A stretch of DNA of 64,000 bases from Membranipora membranacea (taxonomy: Eukaryota; Bryozoa; Gymnolaemata; Cheilostomatida; Membraniporidae): positions 25,658,025 to 25,722,024 of the forward strand of contig OU612070.1 of NCBI GenBank assembly GCA_914767715.1. Direction: 5' to 3'. The notes beneath the pieces were generated by a model. The model made no database searches and had not been told where the DNA came from. It was given only the letters and a program-made list of their open reading frames with translations. A program made the translations under genes and the position numbers. Shown here in pieces: positions 12,446 to 22,929 of this stretch. Positions within the stretch are counted from its first letter, which is position 1, and each line of letters begins with the position of its first letter.

Positions 12446-13540
12446 CTATTGCACATCAGTTTGGAGTGCTACAGTGATTTGATGTTGAGATAAGATTGGA
12501 CCATCAGTATTTAGCACCTGGTTACATTTGTCAATGGGTTGGCACAATAATGCATGACTTACGCCATCTTCATCTACAAATTCATCATGTGTCATAACAT
12601 TGCTGCTGTTATCAGGACCCACAATGCACCAGCCTATTGGTGTTTATACTGCACATGCAGTAGTGTCCTGTGTCTCCTCTATTAGTTTTTTGATAGTGTG
12701 TTGTAGCAACACAATCCCTTCCAATGAGCAGAACATTCCCAAAGTTCAGTTTGGGAGCTATGATTTGAGATATTGACTTGAGATGATTAAGCTCTTCTAT
12801 GTCCTCAGATAATGGTATACTAGACTGTATGTATGGTATATGCTGTCTACTGTAGGTCGAAGGCATTTTGACATAACTGCCACAGTAAAATCCTTGGATT
12901 CTCAAACCAAAATACTTTCTGGTGGCTACAGCTCAATTCTGACTCGTCATGGTTGATATTTTCAGTGGAGCTGCATCAGAGTTAGCCGTGAGCTTTGAGG
13001 CCAGATCATTGGTAACAAAAGTAGTGTTGGATTGTTCGTCAAGAGGTGCGTAGGTCAAAAACTCTTGTTCTGGATCGTTTTCAGTTGATAACCAAACTAG
13101 AAGAATTTCGGCGTAGAGCCTACCTGTTGACACTTTAATTTGGGTATTAGTGCATGCCCTTTGTGGAGTTGTCTCCAGACTCTTAGCCTGAGCCTTTTTA
13201 TCGGCTTCATGAAGCATAATGTGATGGCGAGCACTCCCACATGAATGACATTTCCATGTCTTTCCACATTTTTTGACACTACAATTTTGCCCAACACACC
13301 TAAAACAAAGATTATTGTCCCGAATTGTTTTGGGCCTAGAATTGTGGTTCATAGCCTTGAATATTTTGAACTGAGCGACATAACGATGGTCAGCGCCATG
13401 GCAGATAATACATTCAGATTTACCAGAATTTTCTTTATTGATGCTGTTGATTGTTACAGCATTCTCAGATTTTGTTCTGGGTGCTGGTTTTGGAGTTTCC
13501 TGTTTTGATTGACCAGCCTGAGGGTTTGAGGGCACTTGTC
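12446..13540 (-). pseudogene. BEL/Pao gag zinc knuckles and A17 protease
   Basis: Minus frames 12933-13535 and 12612-12905. The first carries Cys/His-rich zinc knuckles (ECIICHGADHRYVAQF, CFRCVGQNCSVKKC, WKCHSCGSARHH) that bind RNA in Gag. The aspartic protease region follows (LDEQSNTTFVTNDLASKL, candidate catalytic Asp in LDEQS). The second matches the later A17 region (QHIPYIQSSIPLSED ... APKLNFGNVLLIGRDC). A frame break lies near 12910-12930. It links the Gag part upstream to RT downstream in normal BEL/Pao order. Confidence 0.85.
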
Positions 13541-14850
13541 GGACTGCAGAAAGTGATGGGATAGGATTTTTTGCAGATATTGTCTGCTAAATCAAAAAAT
13601 CGACAAACATATGAAAATCCGGGTATAGGTCGTCATTGGCTTCCATGTAATTGGTGACATGATCGTTCCATTTATTGACTATATTATCAGTGAGTAAACA
13701 CATAATTTTCTGATTTTCCTCACAGTCATCAACCTTCCTAGATCTGGAATGTCTATCATTGCTGATCGACACTGCTGGAGAAAATATGTAAGCCGTGTGA
13801 GAGCTTTAGGGTCGCTCTACGGGACTTTGGGCCAAATTCTCAGTTTAGATTTAAAAGCATGTGCAGCGAGAAAGCAACTACCATAGTTGCCACCTAATGA
13901 TTCAATAGCATCTTTGGAAGCCTGTCCTGATTTCAAAATACAGTAGCCCCTGACAGCCTGATATGCTTCCCCCTTTGTGACTTTTGAAGATAGTAAAGCT
14001 TGTCCTCAGAGCTCATGTTCTTCTTCCTACCAATATAGTTAAGAAATTTGCTTGCGCCATTCCTGATACACTATAATATCACCATCAAACATTTCTGGTT
14101 CAACTACTGGATAATGAACATCATTGATATTATCTGAAATCTTTTCCAGAAGTCTAGTCTAGGGGTTAATGCAGTAGCCTTATCTGAGCTGCTATTATCA
14201 TGGGGCAGTGGGATTGATGAGTCAGGCTGAACAGAATAGGTATTGGTAGCAGTGGCTGGCAAGAGGGCTGGCCTAGATTAAGTTTGATCCATTTTTCCCA
14301 CATTGGTGTGTCAGTAGAGGGGGGGGGGGGGGCAATTTTAATGAGGGAAAATTGATCAAACTTGATCTAAGGCTGGCCTATTGTTCTGAGCTGGTTGTGG
14401 ATTATGTTAGCCATCACGGAACAATGAGCATGGATAGTTGGTGTTGGTCTTAATTGTACACTATGAGCTACATCAGTATGGCTATCAGCTATTATCATGT
14501 CATGCTGTACTGTGTGGTTTTCATGACAATCTGTGAATACTGATTGGGCCTTGGATGGGCGTGGCGCCGGTTGTGGTACCGTTTTTTGTTCGGCGTTAGT
14601 GGCTGAGATAAATATTCCTGTTCACTGCGAGTATGATAATAATAATGATAATCAATATCAGTGTTTTCTTGATGAGTAGCCTGAAATATGTCTGGATTTG
14701 GACTACTTTCATGTATAGGATTTGTAATGCAGTCATCCCCACCTGTCCGATCATGAACCTGTACGGAGGATTCCAAAAGGGTCAATTCAGAATTGAGCTG
14801 TGTCAATTGACTTTCAGCAAATGGGATTAATTCTAGCTTGTCACTTATTG
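13541..14850 (-). pseudogene. BEL/Pao gag, N-terminal and central part
   Basis: Minus-strand pieces resemble the DUF1759-type Gag of BEL/Pao: PEMFDGDIIVYQEWRKQI (near 14080), ESLGGNYGSCFLAAHAF (near 13880), KALTRLTYFLQQC (near 13780) and VNKWNDHVTNYMEANDDLYP (near 13640). Stops and shifts break it repeatedly. 14495-14806 is an open segment rich in Tyr, His and Asn that may be the poorly conserved Gag N-terminus. A small MITE interrupts it at 14274-14369. Confidence 0.75.
14266..14378. mobile_element. 96-bp MITE with 8-bp target duplication
   Basis: GGCTGGCC at 14266-14273 recurs at 14371-14378. Between them the element starts TAGATTAAGTTTGATC and ends GATCAAACTTGATCTA, terminal inverted repeats with one mismatch. 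The interior holds a run of about 15 G. An 8-bp duplication fits hAT-type insertion (inference). It sits inside the dead gag gene, so it arrived after the BEL/Pao element. Confidence 0.7.
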
Positions 14851-14859
14851 TTGCCTGGC

Positions 14860-16225
14860 CTGGCCGTCAGAAGGATTTACCAGGGGTGCTCCTTTTAGCT
14901 GTTGAGTAGTTAGTGGCATGTGTAAGCGGGGAGGGTGCGGCGGAAATATTTTGAAATTCGAGACCCAAAAACAGACTTTCTGGTACGTACCAGCCAACTT
15001 TTATGGATGAGCAACACCAAGCATGATACCAAAAATATTTAACAGCAACAGCCTCTTGCCCGGGCCCCGATTGAAAGTTCTAGCGATAAAAGAAAACACT
15101 GAGTTCCCTGGTAGTAGCCTAGTTAGATAGTTTATTCGTGAACAAATTTAAAAAATGGTTGGATTAAAAACAGACCAAAGAGTACTTAGTGAACTACAAG
15201 CAAATACATACAGCATTCTTGCACCTGCAAGACCATTATTTATTAGGCCTTATTTGATTGATTATTAGTCATTGACGTGGCAGAATGGTACAATCATACC
15301 CAGCTCCAGTTTTCTGCTGTGTAGCCTGGAAAAGGAATCGATTACCTGGCCCACGTCTACCTCATCAGAGCAGTGGATGTTAATGAGGGCCAGAGAATCG
15401 AGCCTTTTGGATGTCTGTATTCGCCTGAGATAGTTATTTAGCGCCAGTAACTACACTATGCTCACACATCTTCCTCTCCCACACAATTTTTTTTTTATAA
15501 AAGTTTGATAAATGTAGATAATTGATCAGATGAAATATTAAGAATTTATGGTGATTGGGCAACAACAACAACAACAGGGCAAAATGACTGGCCCAGTTAT
15601 TGGCTACAAGGAGTTCCTCTGACACTGAGAAGGGTAAACCACTCCAATTGTTAAAAAAAAATTTTAAACCTCCCAAGGGGTGCTCACTTGAGCACCCTTA
15701 GCACCCCTTCTGACGCCCATGTTGCCTGGGTTGTTGCAGGTTTTCTAATCTGAGATGATAAAATTCTCTGAACACTTGAGCTTTTGTGCCAGAGGAGGGT
15801 TTCCCGCCTCCCTAAGAATATTCTTGAGAACAGTATTGTTTCTGCCGACCAATTTATCACCATTATAAACGTCACACGATACCTTCATGAAACAAAATCA
15901 AAGAATAAGCCCAGGAAAGAATAGCGGCAAGCCGGCACTTCACCGCGAGCAAGCCCTCAACAAAATAACTAAGATAATGGACACGCCCGTTTGAAAGCAG
16001 GACCACAAACAACAGCCGATTCACAACAAACCCGGAGAGTTGCACTATACATGTACCCTACTTGATGCGTTACAGATGAAAATTCTGGCAAAAATGTATG
16101 AAAAACCCGAAATTAATCAATTTATTTAAGCTCAAAATTTAAATTTGTCAATCAAAACAAAATTAATCAATCTATTTAAACTCAAAAATAAGTGCTGTGA
16201 CGATCTGTTGAGCAGGAACTCTGCA
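14860..16225. other. No gene; possible 5' end of the BEL/Pao element
   Basis: No coding signal. A GCGTCAGAAGG...GGGGTGCT motif appears near 14860-14890 and again on the other strand near 15690-15720. A (CAA)n run lies near 15563-15578. I could not pair this DNA with the 8.9-9.0 kb region as long terminal repeats. Confidence 0.4.
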
Positions 16226-16227
16226 GC

Positions 16228-16882
16228 AGACAGGTGACTTACAGTTGGGAGATGTGGCATGGTATGACGACACACGAGATAGGTAGTAGCGAGTGATGTT
16301 ACAGCGCTCTTAGTGTGTGGAATGGTGTGGAGGCACGCGAGATAGGTATTAGCGAGTGATGTTACAGCTTAGTGTGTGGCATGGTATGACGGCACAAGAG
16401 ATAGGTAGTAGCAAGTGATGCTACAGCTAGGTATGTGGTGTGGTATGACGGCATGTGAGATAGGTAGTAGCGAGTGATGTTACAGCTTAATGTGTAGCGT
16501 GGTATGACGGCACGCGAGATAGGTTGTAGCGAGTGATGTTACAGCTTAGTGTGTGGCGTGGTATGGCGGCACGCGAGATAGGTAGTAGCGAGTGATGTTA
16601 CAGCTTAGTGTGTGGCGTGGTATGACGGGATGTGAGATAGGTAGCAGCGAGTGATGTTACAGCTTAGTGTGTGGCGTGGTATGACGGCACGTGAGATAGG
16701 TAGTAGCGAGTGATGTTACAGCTTAGTGTGTGGCGTGGTATGTGGGCACGTGAGATAGGTAGTAGCGAGTGATGTTACAGCTTAGTGTGTGGCGTGGTAT
16801 GACGGCACGCAAGATAGGTGGTCGCAAGTGATGTTACAGCTTAGTGTGTGGCGTGGTATGACGGCATGCGAGATAGGTAATA
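16228..16882. repeat. 59-bp minisatellite, about 11 copies
   Basis: The core GCGAGATAGGTAGTAGCGAG recurs with a spacing of 59 bp (for example near 16398, 16457, 16516, 16575, 16634, 16693, 16752). A slightly longer first interval occurs near 16276-16339. Units end GATGTTACAGCTTA. No unique spacers, so not a CRISPR-like array. Confidence 0.95.
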
Positions 16883-16964
16883 ATAGCTTAATAATCCAGA
16901 TAGATACTGTAGGTAGCTATAGGTTGCTGTGATAGGAAGGTACAGCAGGTATAATAATCTGCGA

Positions 16965-17040
16965 GCGATAGGAACGGAGGATACACTAGATACACCGGAT
17001 TCACTGGATACACTGGATACACTGGATACACTTGAGCTGA
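16965..17040. repeat. 9-bp GGATACACT tandem repeat
   Basis: Seven to eight units of GGATACACT with variants (GATACACTA, GATTCACTG). It encodes a Leu-Asp-Thr repeat in one frame, which explains the open frames on both strands here. No other coding evidence. Confidence 0.85.
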
Positions 17041-17140
17041 CAGGAGACATCACGGCTCTGAAGCACAGGGAGATAAACGACTGCTTGAGCTCGGATAGGA
17101 TCTCATACATCTGGCTCTGGATATCAATGGCCGACTAGGA

Positions 17141-17800
17141 TAACACAACCATCCGTCAAATGTAGCCACATCTGATGGTACTGAGTTCTACTGTAACGCC
17201 AGCTATTAGTTTAGGCGAGTATACTGAGATTTGGTGTGAGAGATGGTATTTTATTGATTCTCACCAAATGTAATCGTAGAACTACAACAGATGTTAAACA
17301 AAAATTACATGGTGAAAGTGATAAGTGTATTGATTAAATTTACATCAAAGACATGAAGCTGAGCGTTTCATAACAATATGAATGATACCAAAAAACCAAG
17401 ATGCAAGAGGAAAAATATAATATTTACTTTAAACATACCTCATTGACCTTGTGTATAGCTGCGTTAAAATTGAATATTGATATTGAAATAAGTATAAATA
17501 TAAATAGCCTTTGGCTGATTCATTAAATTGATGGTGTTGAATCAGCTACTGTACACCATGGGTGTCTGTAAGACACTGAAATTGTAATAATTAGCCTATC
17601 ACAAAAAGCTGTGTACATACACAGTGCAACAATCCGGGCCCAAAATGCAAACGACGATCATGAGCGGCACATTGTCCGGTGAGCAAGCATAGCCCACGCT
17701 CTCAAACAATCAATGAGGGCGTGCATGAAGCACACCGCAGCTACAATCAAGCTCAATAAATAGTTATTGTAGACAAGTATGAGTGACACTTAGTTGGGCC
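17141..17800. other. Noncoding stretch
   Basis: I see no gene, RNA or clear repeat here. Confidence 0.5.
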
Positions 17801-17838
17801 AAATACACACAGATGACACTTAAAAGCACAGATTTGAA

Positions 17839-17879
<41 letters not shown>

Positions 17880-17912
17880 ATCTGTGCTTTTAAGTGTCAT
17901 CTGTGTGTATTT
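17801..17912. repeat. Perfect 38-bp-arm hairpin around (AT)n
   Basis: AAATACACACAGATGACACT begins the left arm and its exact reverse complement AGTGTCATCTGTGTGTATTT ends the right arm. The arms (about 17801-17838 and 17875-17911) flank about 36 bp of alternating AT. Confidence 0.9.
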
Positions 17913-18082
17913 GAATAAATAAGGAGTCATTTTATATGACCCACAAAAAATCATGTCTTAAATTCTCTTAAATAATCATGTTGGGCATCCTTAACCCAAT
18001 AGTAATTAATGGTAGATAAAATAGCCCGACATGGTCGGACAACTCCAATGCAAAGATTTGCCCTACACACTGATAGCCACTA

Positions 18083-18640
18083 TATATATATATATATATA
18101 TGAATGACTCATTGTCCAGGGTTTTTATGGGTACAATAGTGGGATATATAATATAAGACACTTTATTGCACAAATGTGTGTATATATATATATAAATATA
18201 TACATGTACAAATATAAATATGCTGATCAAGTCACCTGGACATATGAGACCATACACAAACAAAATCGGATGGCAAATAATACAGTGAATTTGTTGATGC
18301 CTCATGAAACTTATAATATTGATCTTTGGGAGTTTGTGGCATCATCGTTTATTAACAACTGAGTACAAGTTGCATGAATTATAGGCAGATAGAAGTTTCT
18401 CTTAAAATAATTCCCAATCAAAACGAGTATTAATAGTGTAGTTTAATGTAGCGGTTCCTTAACCTGGGCCACTCCTTCTATCTAGTTGAGTGATAAAGTT
18501 GAGACCATCGAGTGAACAGACATCAAATAATTGGCTGGAAAATATCAACAAACAGAAAAGGATCAAATGATTGTAGGCAGACAATATGCGGAAGAGACAC
18601 TGGTTTGCCTGGTCTCTGGCTCGGAAACCTTTTTAGTTTT
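18083..18640. repeat. (AT)n tracts and composite-repeat fragments
   Basis: Short (AT)n runs lie at 18083-18101 and 18180-18195. 18318-18375 (TTGATCTTTGGGAGTTTGTG, then GAGTACAAGTTGCATGA) matches 8038-8092 and the reverse strand near 21720-21780. 18475-18535 matches parts of 4080-4130 and 27150-27200. Confidence 0.55.
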
Positions 18641-18744
18641 CAGATATTTATGCACCCTTGTTTTGAGAGAAAAACACTTTTTGTGCTTATAAACCTGTAT
18701 CAGGAAGTTATTTTTACACGCAGTGCACTTTTAATAAATTAAAC

Positions 18745-18982
18745 CACAGTGCTGGACTGTGTTTACACTCTGAGCTTGTTTGACGCTCTAGGTGCGGTGG
18801 CAATGTACACAGATAACACAGTAAATATATACAAGAAGCAGCAAAGCTTTAAACAAACAGTGGTATGACCTTTTAGACTGGAGTTCGCTAAAACATGGAG
18901 GACAAATGTACATTCATCTTCTTTCTTTCTTCTTAAGGTGAGTGGACAAATGTCATAAATGTGCAACAATTCAACCTGATAG
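18745..18982 (+). promoter_or_regulatory. Upstream region and noncoding exon of GPCR gene
   Basis: This block recurs upstream of the other family members (22480-22715 plus; about 29025-29220 minus). Shared features are GACGCTCTAGGTGCGGTGGC, an A/T-rich AGTAAATATATACA-type stretch that could serve as a TATA box, AACATGGAGGACAAATGT, and a splice donor GTGAGT at 18938-18943 preceded by AAG. I infer a 5' noncoding exon ending at 18937. An acceptor candidate TCTTCTCTCTCAG ends at 19558, 51 bases before the start codon. Confidence 0.45.
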
Positions 18983-19402
18983 TTTGATCCGTCGAAGCGA
19001 TTAACCTAATGGATTGTGAGGGTTCATTATAATCGATGGCTTCTTACAAACTGAAACAAACACAGGTCTAAAATGATTGTACCGATCAATGATTCTCATT
19101 AGTATCTTCAAGCACCTGCTGCAGACTGTTGCTCTCTCAATGTCAAGGATTTAATTCGGAACCGAAAGAAGAATCAGAAAGCTTAGACTCTCCTACTAAT
19201 CTCGACTGAAAACAAATTTAAGATGTTGAAGAAAATGGACTTGAATATTTCCACACCACTATGTGATCCTCAACAGGAACTTTGTGACAGTACAGCTGCA
19301 GCAATGATTACAGATATAATGAACATTATATCATTCCTCATCAACATCATTCATGTGATTATACTGAAAAATCTGTCATCATTTAAAGACAAGACAGTTT
19401 GA
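18983..19402 (+). pseudogene. Truncated tandem copy of the GPCR 5' part
   Basis: About 414 bp that repeat as 19397-19810. It carries the same start context (ATGTTGAAG at 19223) and 56 residues like the intact gene through the first membrane helix. It then joins mid-codon to the beginning of the next copy and stops at 19400-19402. The acceptor AG equivalent is changed to AA (CTCTCTCAATG), so it would not splice like the intact copy. It arose by unequal exchange or replication slippage at GTTTGATC. Confidence 0.85.
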
Positions 19403-19609
19403 TCTGTCAACTGATTAACCTAATGGATTGTGAGGGTTCATTATCATCGATGGCATCTTACAAACTCCGACAAACCCAGGTCTCTAAAATGTTGACACCT
19501 ATAAATGAATCTTATCATCATTGTGAAGCACTTCTGTTACAGACGTCTTCTCTCTCAGTCAGAAAGCTTGGACTCTCCTACCCTAATCACAACTGAAGAC
19601 AAATTAAAC

Positions 19610-20617
19610 ATGTTGAAGAATGCGGATTTAAATATTTTCACACCACTATGTGATCCTCAACAGGAACTTTGTGACAGTGTAGCTGCAGCAATGATTACAG
19701 ATATACTCAACATTATATCATTCCTCATCAACATCATTCATGTGATTACTCTGAAAAACCTGCCGTCACTAAGAGACAAGCCTTATTTAACCGTTTTGGT
19801 GTCCATGAGCTGCATAGATATGGTGTATAGCATCAACACCATTCTCGTAAATAACTGTTTGTTGAGATCATATATGAATACAGAAGCTTCACCGCCTGTG
19901 CAAAGCCTGTTCAACCTGATAATGACCGTCCTGATGGAGTCTTCTGTTATCTGCAGGTATAGCATCAATCTCTTATCTTCAGTAGAGAGATACCTAGCTG
20001 TCTGTAAGCCTTTTATCCACTCCTCCAATTTACTAATTGCTAACATTGGAAAGACTTTCATACTCTTCACCATTGCGGTTACAATTATGGCAGCTGGCAA
20101 GACGATCGCATTGTTCAAACCGAAAATGATATGTCTGCATCCTGTTCTAGGTCCAATAACTTTGATGAGTTTACCAAACGGGATTTTGGTAGGCCTCTTA
20201 ATCACTCTTCCAGCAATTGGAGTTTCTGTTCTCCTGACTCATATATGGAAAGAGATTCGAAAGTTACAGCAGGGAGCAGGAGGGCAGCAAATAGCAACAA
20301 CAAAGTCTTCTGTGAGATATGTCATGGTCATCAATATAGTTTTCATCAGCTTAATGATTCCGACATCAATAATATGGATGATCTGGGTTGCATACTGGGC
20401 TGAGGGTTCACAGCCTCCTGGCGCCATCTTCTGGGTGACCACATACTCACACACACTGTATGGTCTGATTAATTGTGTCATCTACTGTTTCATGTCTGCT
20501 ACCTACAGAAAGACGTGCTTCAAAGTTTTGGTCCCACATATGTTTTACAGAACGCAAGTATCTTGCGATACTACTACCAGCTCAGGAACCCGAACAATAA
20601 CTGTTAATCCCTATTAA
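19610..20617 (+). CDS. Rhodopsin-like (class A) G protein-coupled receptor
   Basis: A 335-residue seven-helix membrane receptor without introns in its coding part. I place helices at about 26-47, 58-80, 98-124, 144-166, 185-210, 236-260 and 271-294. The third helix ends with ERY (126-128), the form of the DRY motif that couples to G proteins. Helix seven has NCVIY (288-292) where the family consensus is NPxxY, so Cys replaces Pro. Cys 14 and Cys 21 lie in the outer N-terminus. The C-terminal tail is short and Ser/Thr-rich. I chose the start at 19610 rather than the in-frame ATG at 19505 because the truncated and inverted copies keep ATGTTGAA at that place and a splice acceptor candidate lies between. 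The ligand is unknown; the family looks like a lineage-specific expansion (inference). Confidence 0.9.
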   Translation: MLKNADLNIFTPLCDPQQELCDSVAAAMITDILNIISFLINIIHVITLKNLPSLRDKPYLTVLVSMSCIDMVYSINTILVNNCLLRSYMNTEASPPVQSLFNLIMTVLMESSVICRYSINLLSSVERYLAVCKPFIHSSNLLIANIGKTFILFTIAVTIMAAGKTIALFKPKMICLHPVLGPITLMSLPNGILVGLLITLPAIGVSVLLTHIWKEIRKLQQGAGGQQIATTKSSVRYVMVINIVFISLMIPTSIIWMIWVAYWAEGSQPPGAIFWVTTYSHTLYGLINCVIYCFMSATYRKTCFKVLVPHMFYRTQVSCDTTTSSGTRTITVNPY

Positions 20618-21465
20618 CTAATAACTGTCCGGATAGATCAGGAGGTTATCACTGCCATTAATCACTGCTCAATCACTGTACACATAGTTATACACAGACT
20701 ATTCAATTGACGTATAGTGAGACTACCGGCAGTAGACAACGGTATCTTAGTGTTCTACATTGACTTACCTAACTAAGCTGCAGAGGTTCTTGTGAGAGTA
20801 TAGGAAACTAACTTCAGTCTCTGTTATACAGTGGCATAGATACATAAAAAGTTTAAGCTTATAATAATCTATGTAAAAATGTGCAATGTTTTGGCTTCGA
20901 TGGATTTAGCTTTTCAGAAAAACCAAAACAAGTGAATGATAAAAACTACATCTTAGTTAGTTTAAGTTGCTTAGATAAGGAATAATTAAGTCGCCATTAT
21001 TATCTTCTCTGCTCTGTTTATGGCAAAGCAGATGTTGAGCTGCCTCTAAAGAGGGACGCAAGTTGCCCGAAATCCTCATACTGAGTGTGATGCATCTTAT
21101 CAAACTAGAATGCATCATAGAGGTGAGTCCATAGAGGACCTCCTGAGCTCGGGTGTGCAGCAAGCTCCCAAAAACTGAAACAGGCACTATTCGTCCATTG
21201 GTAGTGACACTTTGATCTTAGCCAACAGGCCGTGAAACCATTAGTATGTTCTCTCAGGGTAGACTGGCTCAAGATAGAAAGCTGTGGATAATGAAGAGGA
21301 AGACATGGTGGTTGAGCACAGGCTTTTATATGAGTTTTGAAACTCTGTGCATTGTGAACACTGACTAGTTTGATGTGTTGCGTTTTTACTAGTGTTACTA
21401 GCGTTTCATAAAGTTCTGTCCATTAGCTTTATAAGTATTTTGTTTCTTGTAAGTTTTTTGAGAGT
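20618..21465 (+). other. GPCR 3' flank
   Basis: 20625-20830 matches the DNA beyond the stop of the inverted copy (27590-27785, opposite strand), with the motif GTGAGACTACCGGCAG near 20725. The duplicated unit therefore extends past the coding region. 21230-21465 also resembles the flank near 27320-27480. No further gene seen. Confidence 0.55.
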
Positions 21466-21469
21466 GCTA

Positions 21470-22150
21470 GTTTCTTTATTATATAGGTATAAGAACAACA
21501 AAAACTCCATCATGGAATAGCCTCTAACTGATTATGTGTGTTTGTTTTTTGTTGTCAGTTCGCTCAATGGTTTCAACTTTATCACTCAGCTAGATAGAAG
21601 GAGTGACCCAGGTTCACGAACCACTACGTTTGAGTGTAGTGCTCACATTAAGTAAATCATGGTAAATTACTCGTTGAGATTAGAAATTATTTTAAGAGGA
21701 AATTTAATCCTTTGTAATCATGGAACTCGTACTCATATCTATTTAAACAATGATGAGACAAACTCCGAAAGATCAATAATATTCACGATACATTATTCCA
21801 CAGTAATTGTAGCCCATGTCAGCTTGTAAGATTTTCATTCAGGTGCAAGCCCTAGAAAAATTTAATTGCGTTATATTATTGTAAGTTTTAATCTACAGTC
21901 TAGCTTCAGAAACAACTAATATTATTATATAAGTATTTTTGAAGCTAGACTGTAGATTTAAACATACTGATGGTATCCCAAATTTTGTCATTGAGTTGAG
22001 ACCAAAGACGCCGTTGAGAGTCTGATGGCTTATTTGTTTTGAAATATAGGCCAGTTGATATTCCAAATAGAAAACTGAGTAGAAACAAGAATAGTCACAG
22101 ATAAATTTTGTCACATGTAATAACTACTGATAGGGTGATATCATTTCCCC
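21470..22150 (-). repeat. Composite dispersed repeat, inverted copy
   Basis: Read on the minus strand it contains GTGATATCACCCTAT-related sequence (about 22130-22145), the CTACAGTCTAGCTTC hairpin, a TTTTTCTAGGGCTTG stretch, the GATCTTTCGGAGTTTGTCTC block and the ATTCCATGATGGAGTTTTTG block. This is the longest version in the window and shows the order of the sub-blocks. Confidence 0.6.
21876..21966. repeat. Short hairpin, ACAGTCTAGC family
   Basis: GTTTTAATCTACAGTCTAGC and its inverted copy GCTAGACTGTAGATTTAAAC lie about 35 bp apart. A second full hairpin is at 31493-31570; half-copies lie near 4010 and 7918. Confidence 0.85.
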
Positions 22151-22229
22151 CACCTTCTTTCTTGAGGAGTTGTCCTCAGGCTGCAGTATGGTAAGGCTGT
22201 TGGACAAATCTATTGCATATATGAAGCTT

Positions 22230-22915
22230 TTTTAACTCGCTTTCATGTGTATGGCATGGGTTACTTATCTGGATGACAGCTGAAGTGATGACTGTAACTG
22301 TATAGAAAGTATTTACAACTTTGGTTAGTTGTGTTCTCATGTCTCATGTAAAGACAACTCATTGACACACGTTGTTTACCTTTTGTTTTTTGCTAGATCC
22401 AGTTGAAGTCATAAAGTTATATACTGATTGGTTATCTCCCAAAATAGCCATACTGTGTATTTTACCGCTGACCCATAAACTACCACAATGTTGTATTCGT
22501 TTACAATCTGAGCTTTTTGGACGCTCTATGTGCGGTGGCGATGTACACAAATAATACAATAAATATGATACAGGAAACAGCGAGATTCAAAAGACCAGTA
22601 GAATGACCTCTTTTGACTAGAGTTCACTATAACATGGAGGACAAATGTTCCTTTTTCTTATTTCCCATATTATGGTGAGTGGACAAATGTCATAAGTGAG
22701 CGACAATCAATATTGATATAGTTTGATCTGTAGACTAATTAATCTAATGGATTGTGAGGGTTCATTGTCATCTTGCAAACTTAAACAAACTCAGGGCTCT
22801 AAAATGATAACACCTATAAATGTATTTTATTATATCATTGTCAAGCAGCTGCTACAGAAGTTCCGGCCTATATCAATATGGCTCGATGATATTTTGACCG
22901 CACATTGAGTCAACA
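22230..22915 (+). pseudogene. GPCR upstream region without coding part
   Basis: 22480-22715 matches 18745-18982 and 22715-22875 matches 19397-19545 (GATTGTGAGGGTTCATT, then AAACTCAGGGCTCTAAAATG). The match stops before the position of the GPCR start codon, so this is a family member that lost its coding sequence. The donor GTGAGT is kept at 22675-22680. Confidence 0.7.
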
Positions 22916-22929
22916 ACCTAGTGTCAATG

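Noticed and set aside
16228-16882. CRISPR-like array
   Set aside because: Units are contiguous 59-bp tandem copies with no unique spacers, in eukaryotic DNA.
19505-19609. Upstream ATG as the GPCR start
   Set aside because: It adds 35 residues lacking in the other copies; a splice acceptor candidate lies between the two ATGs, and the copies conserve the second ATG.
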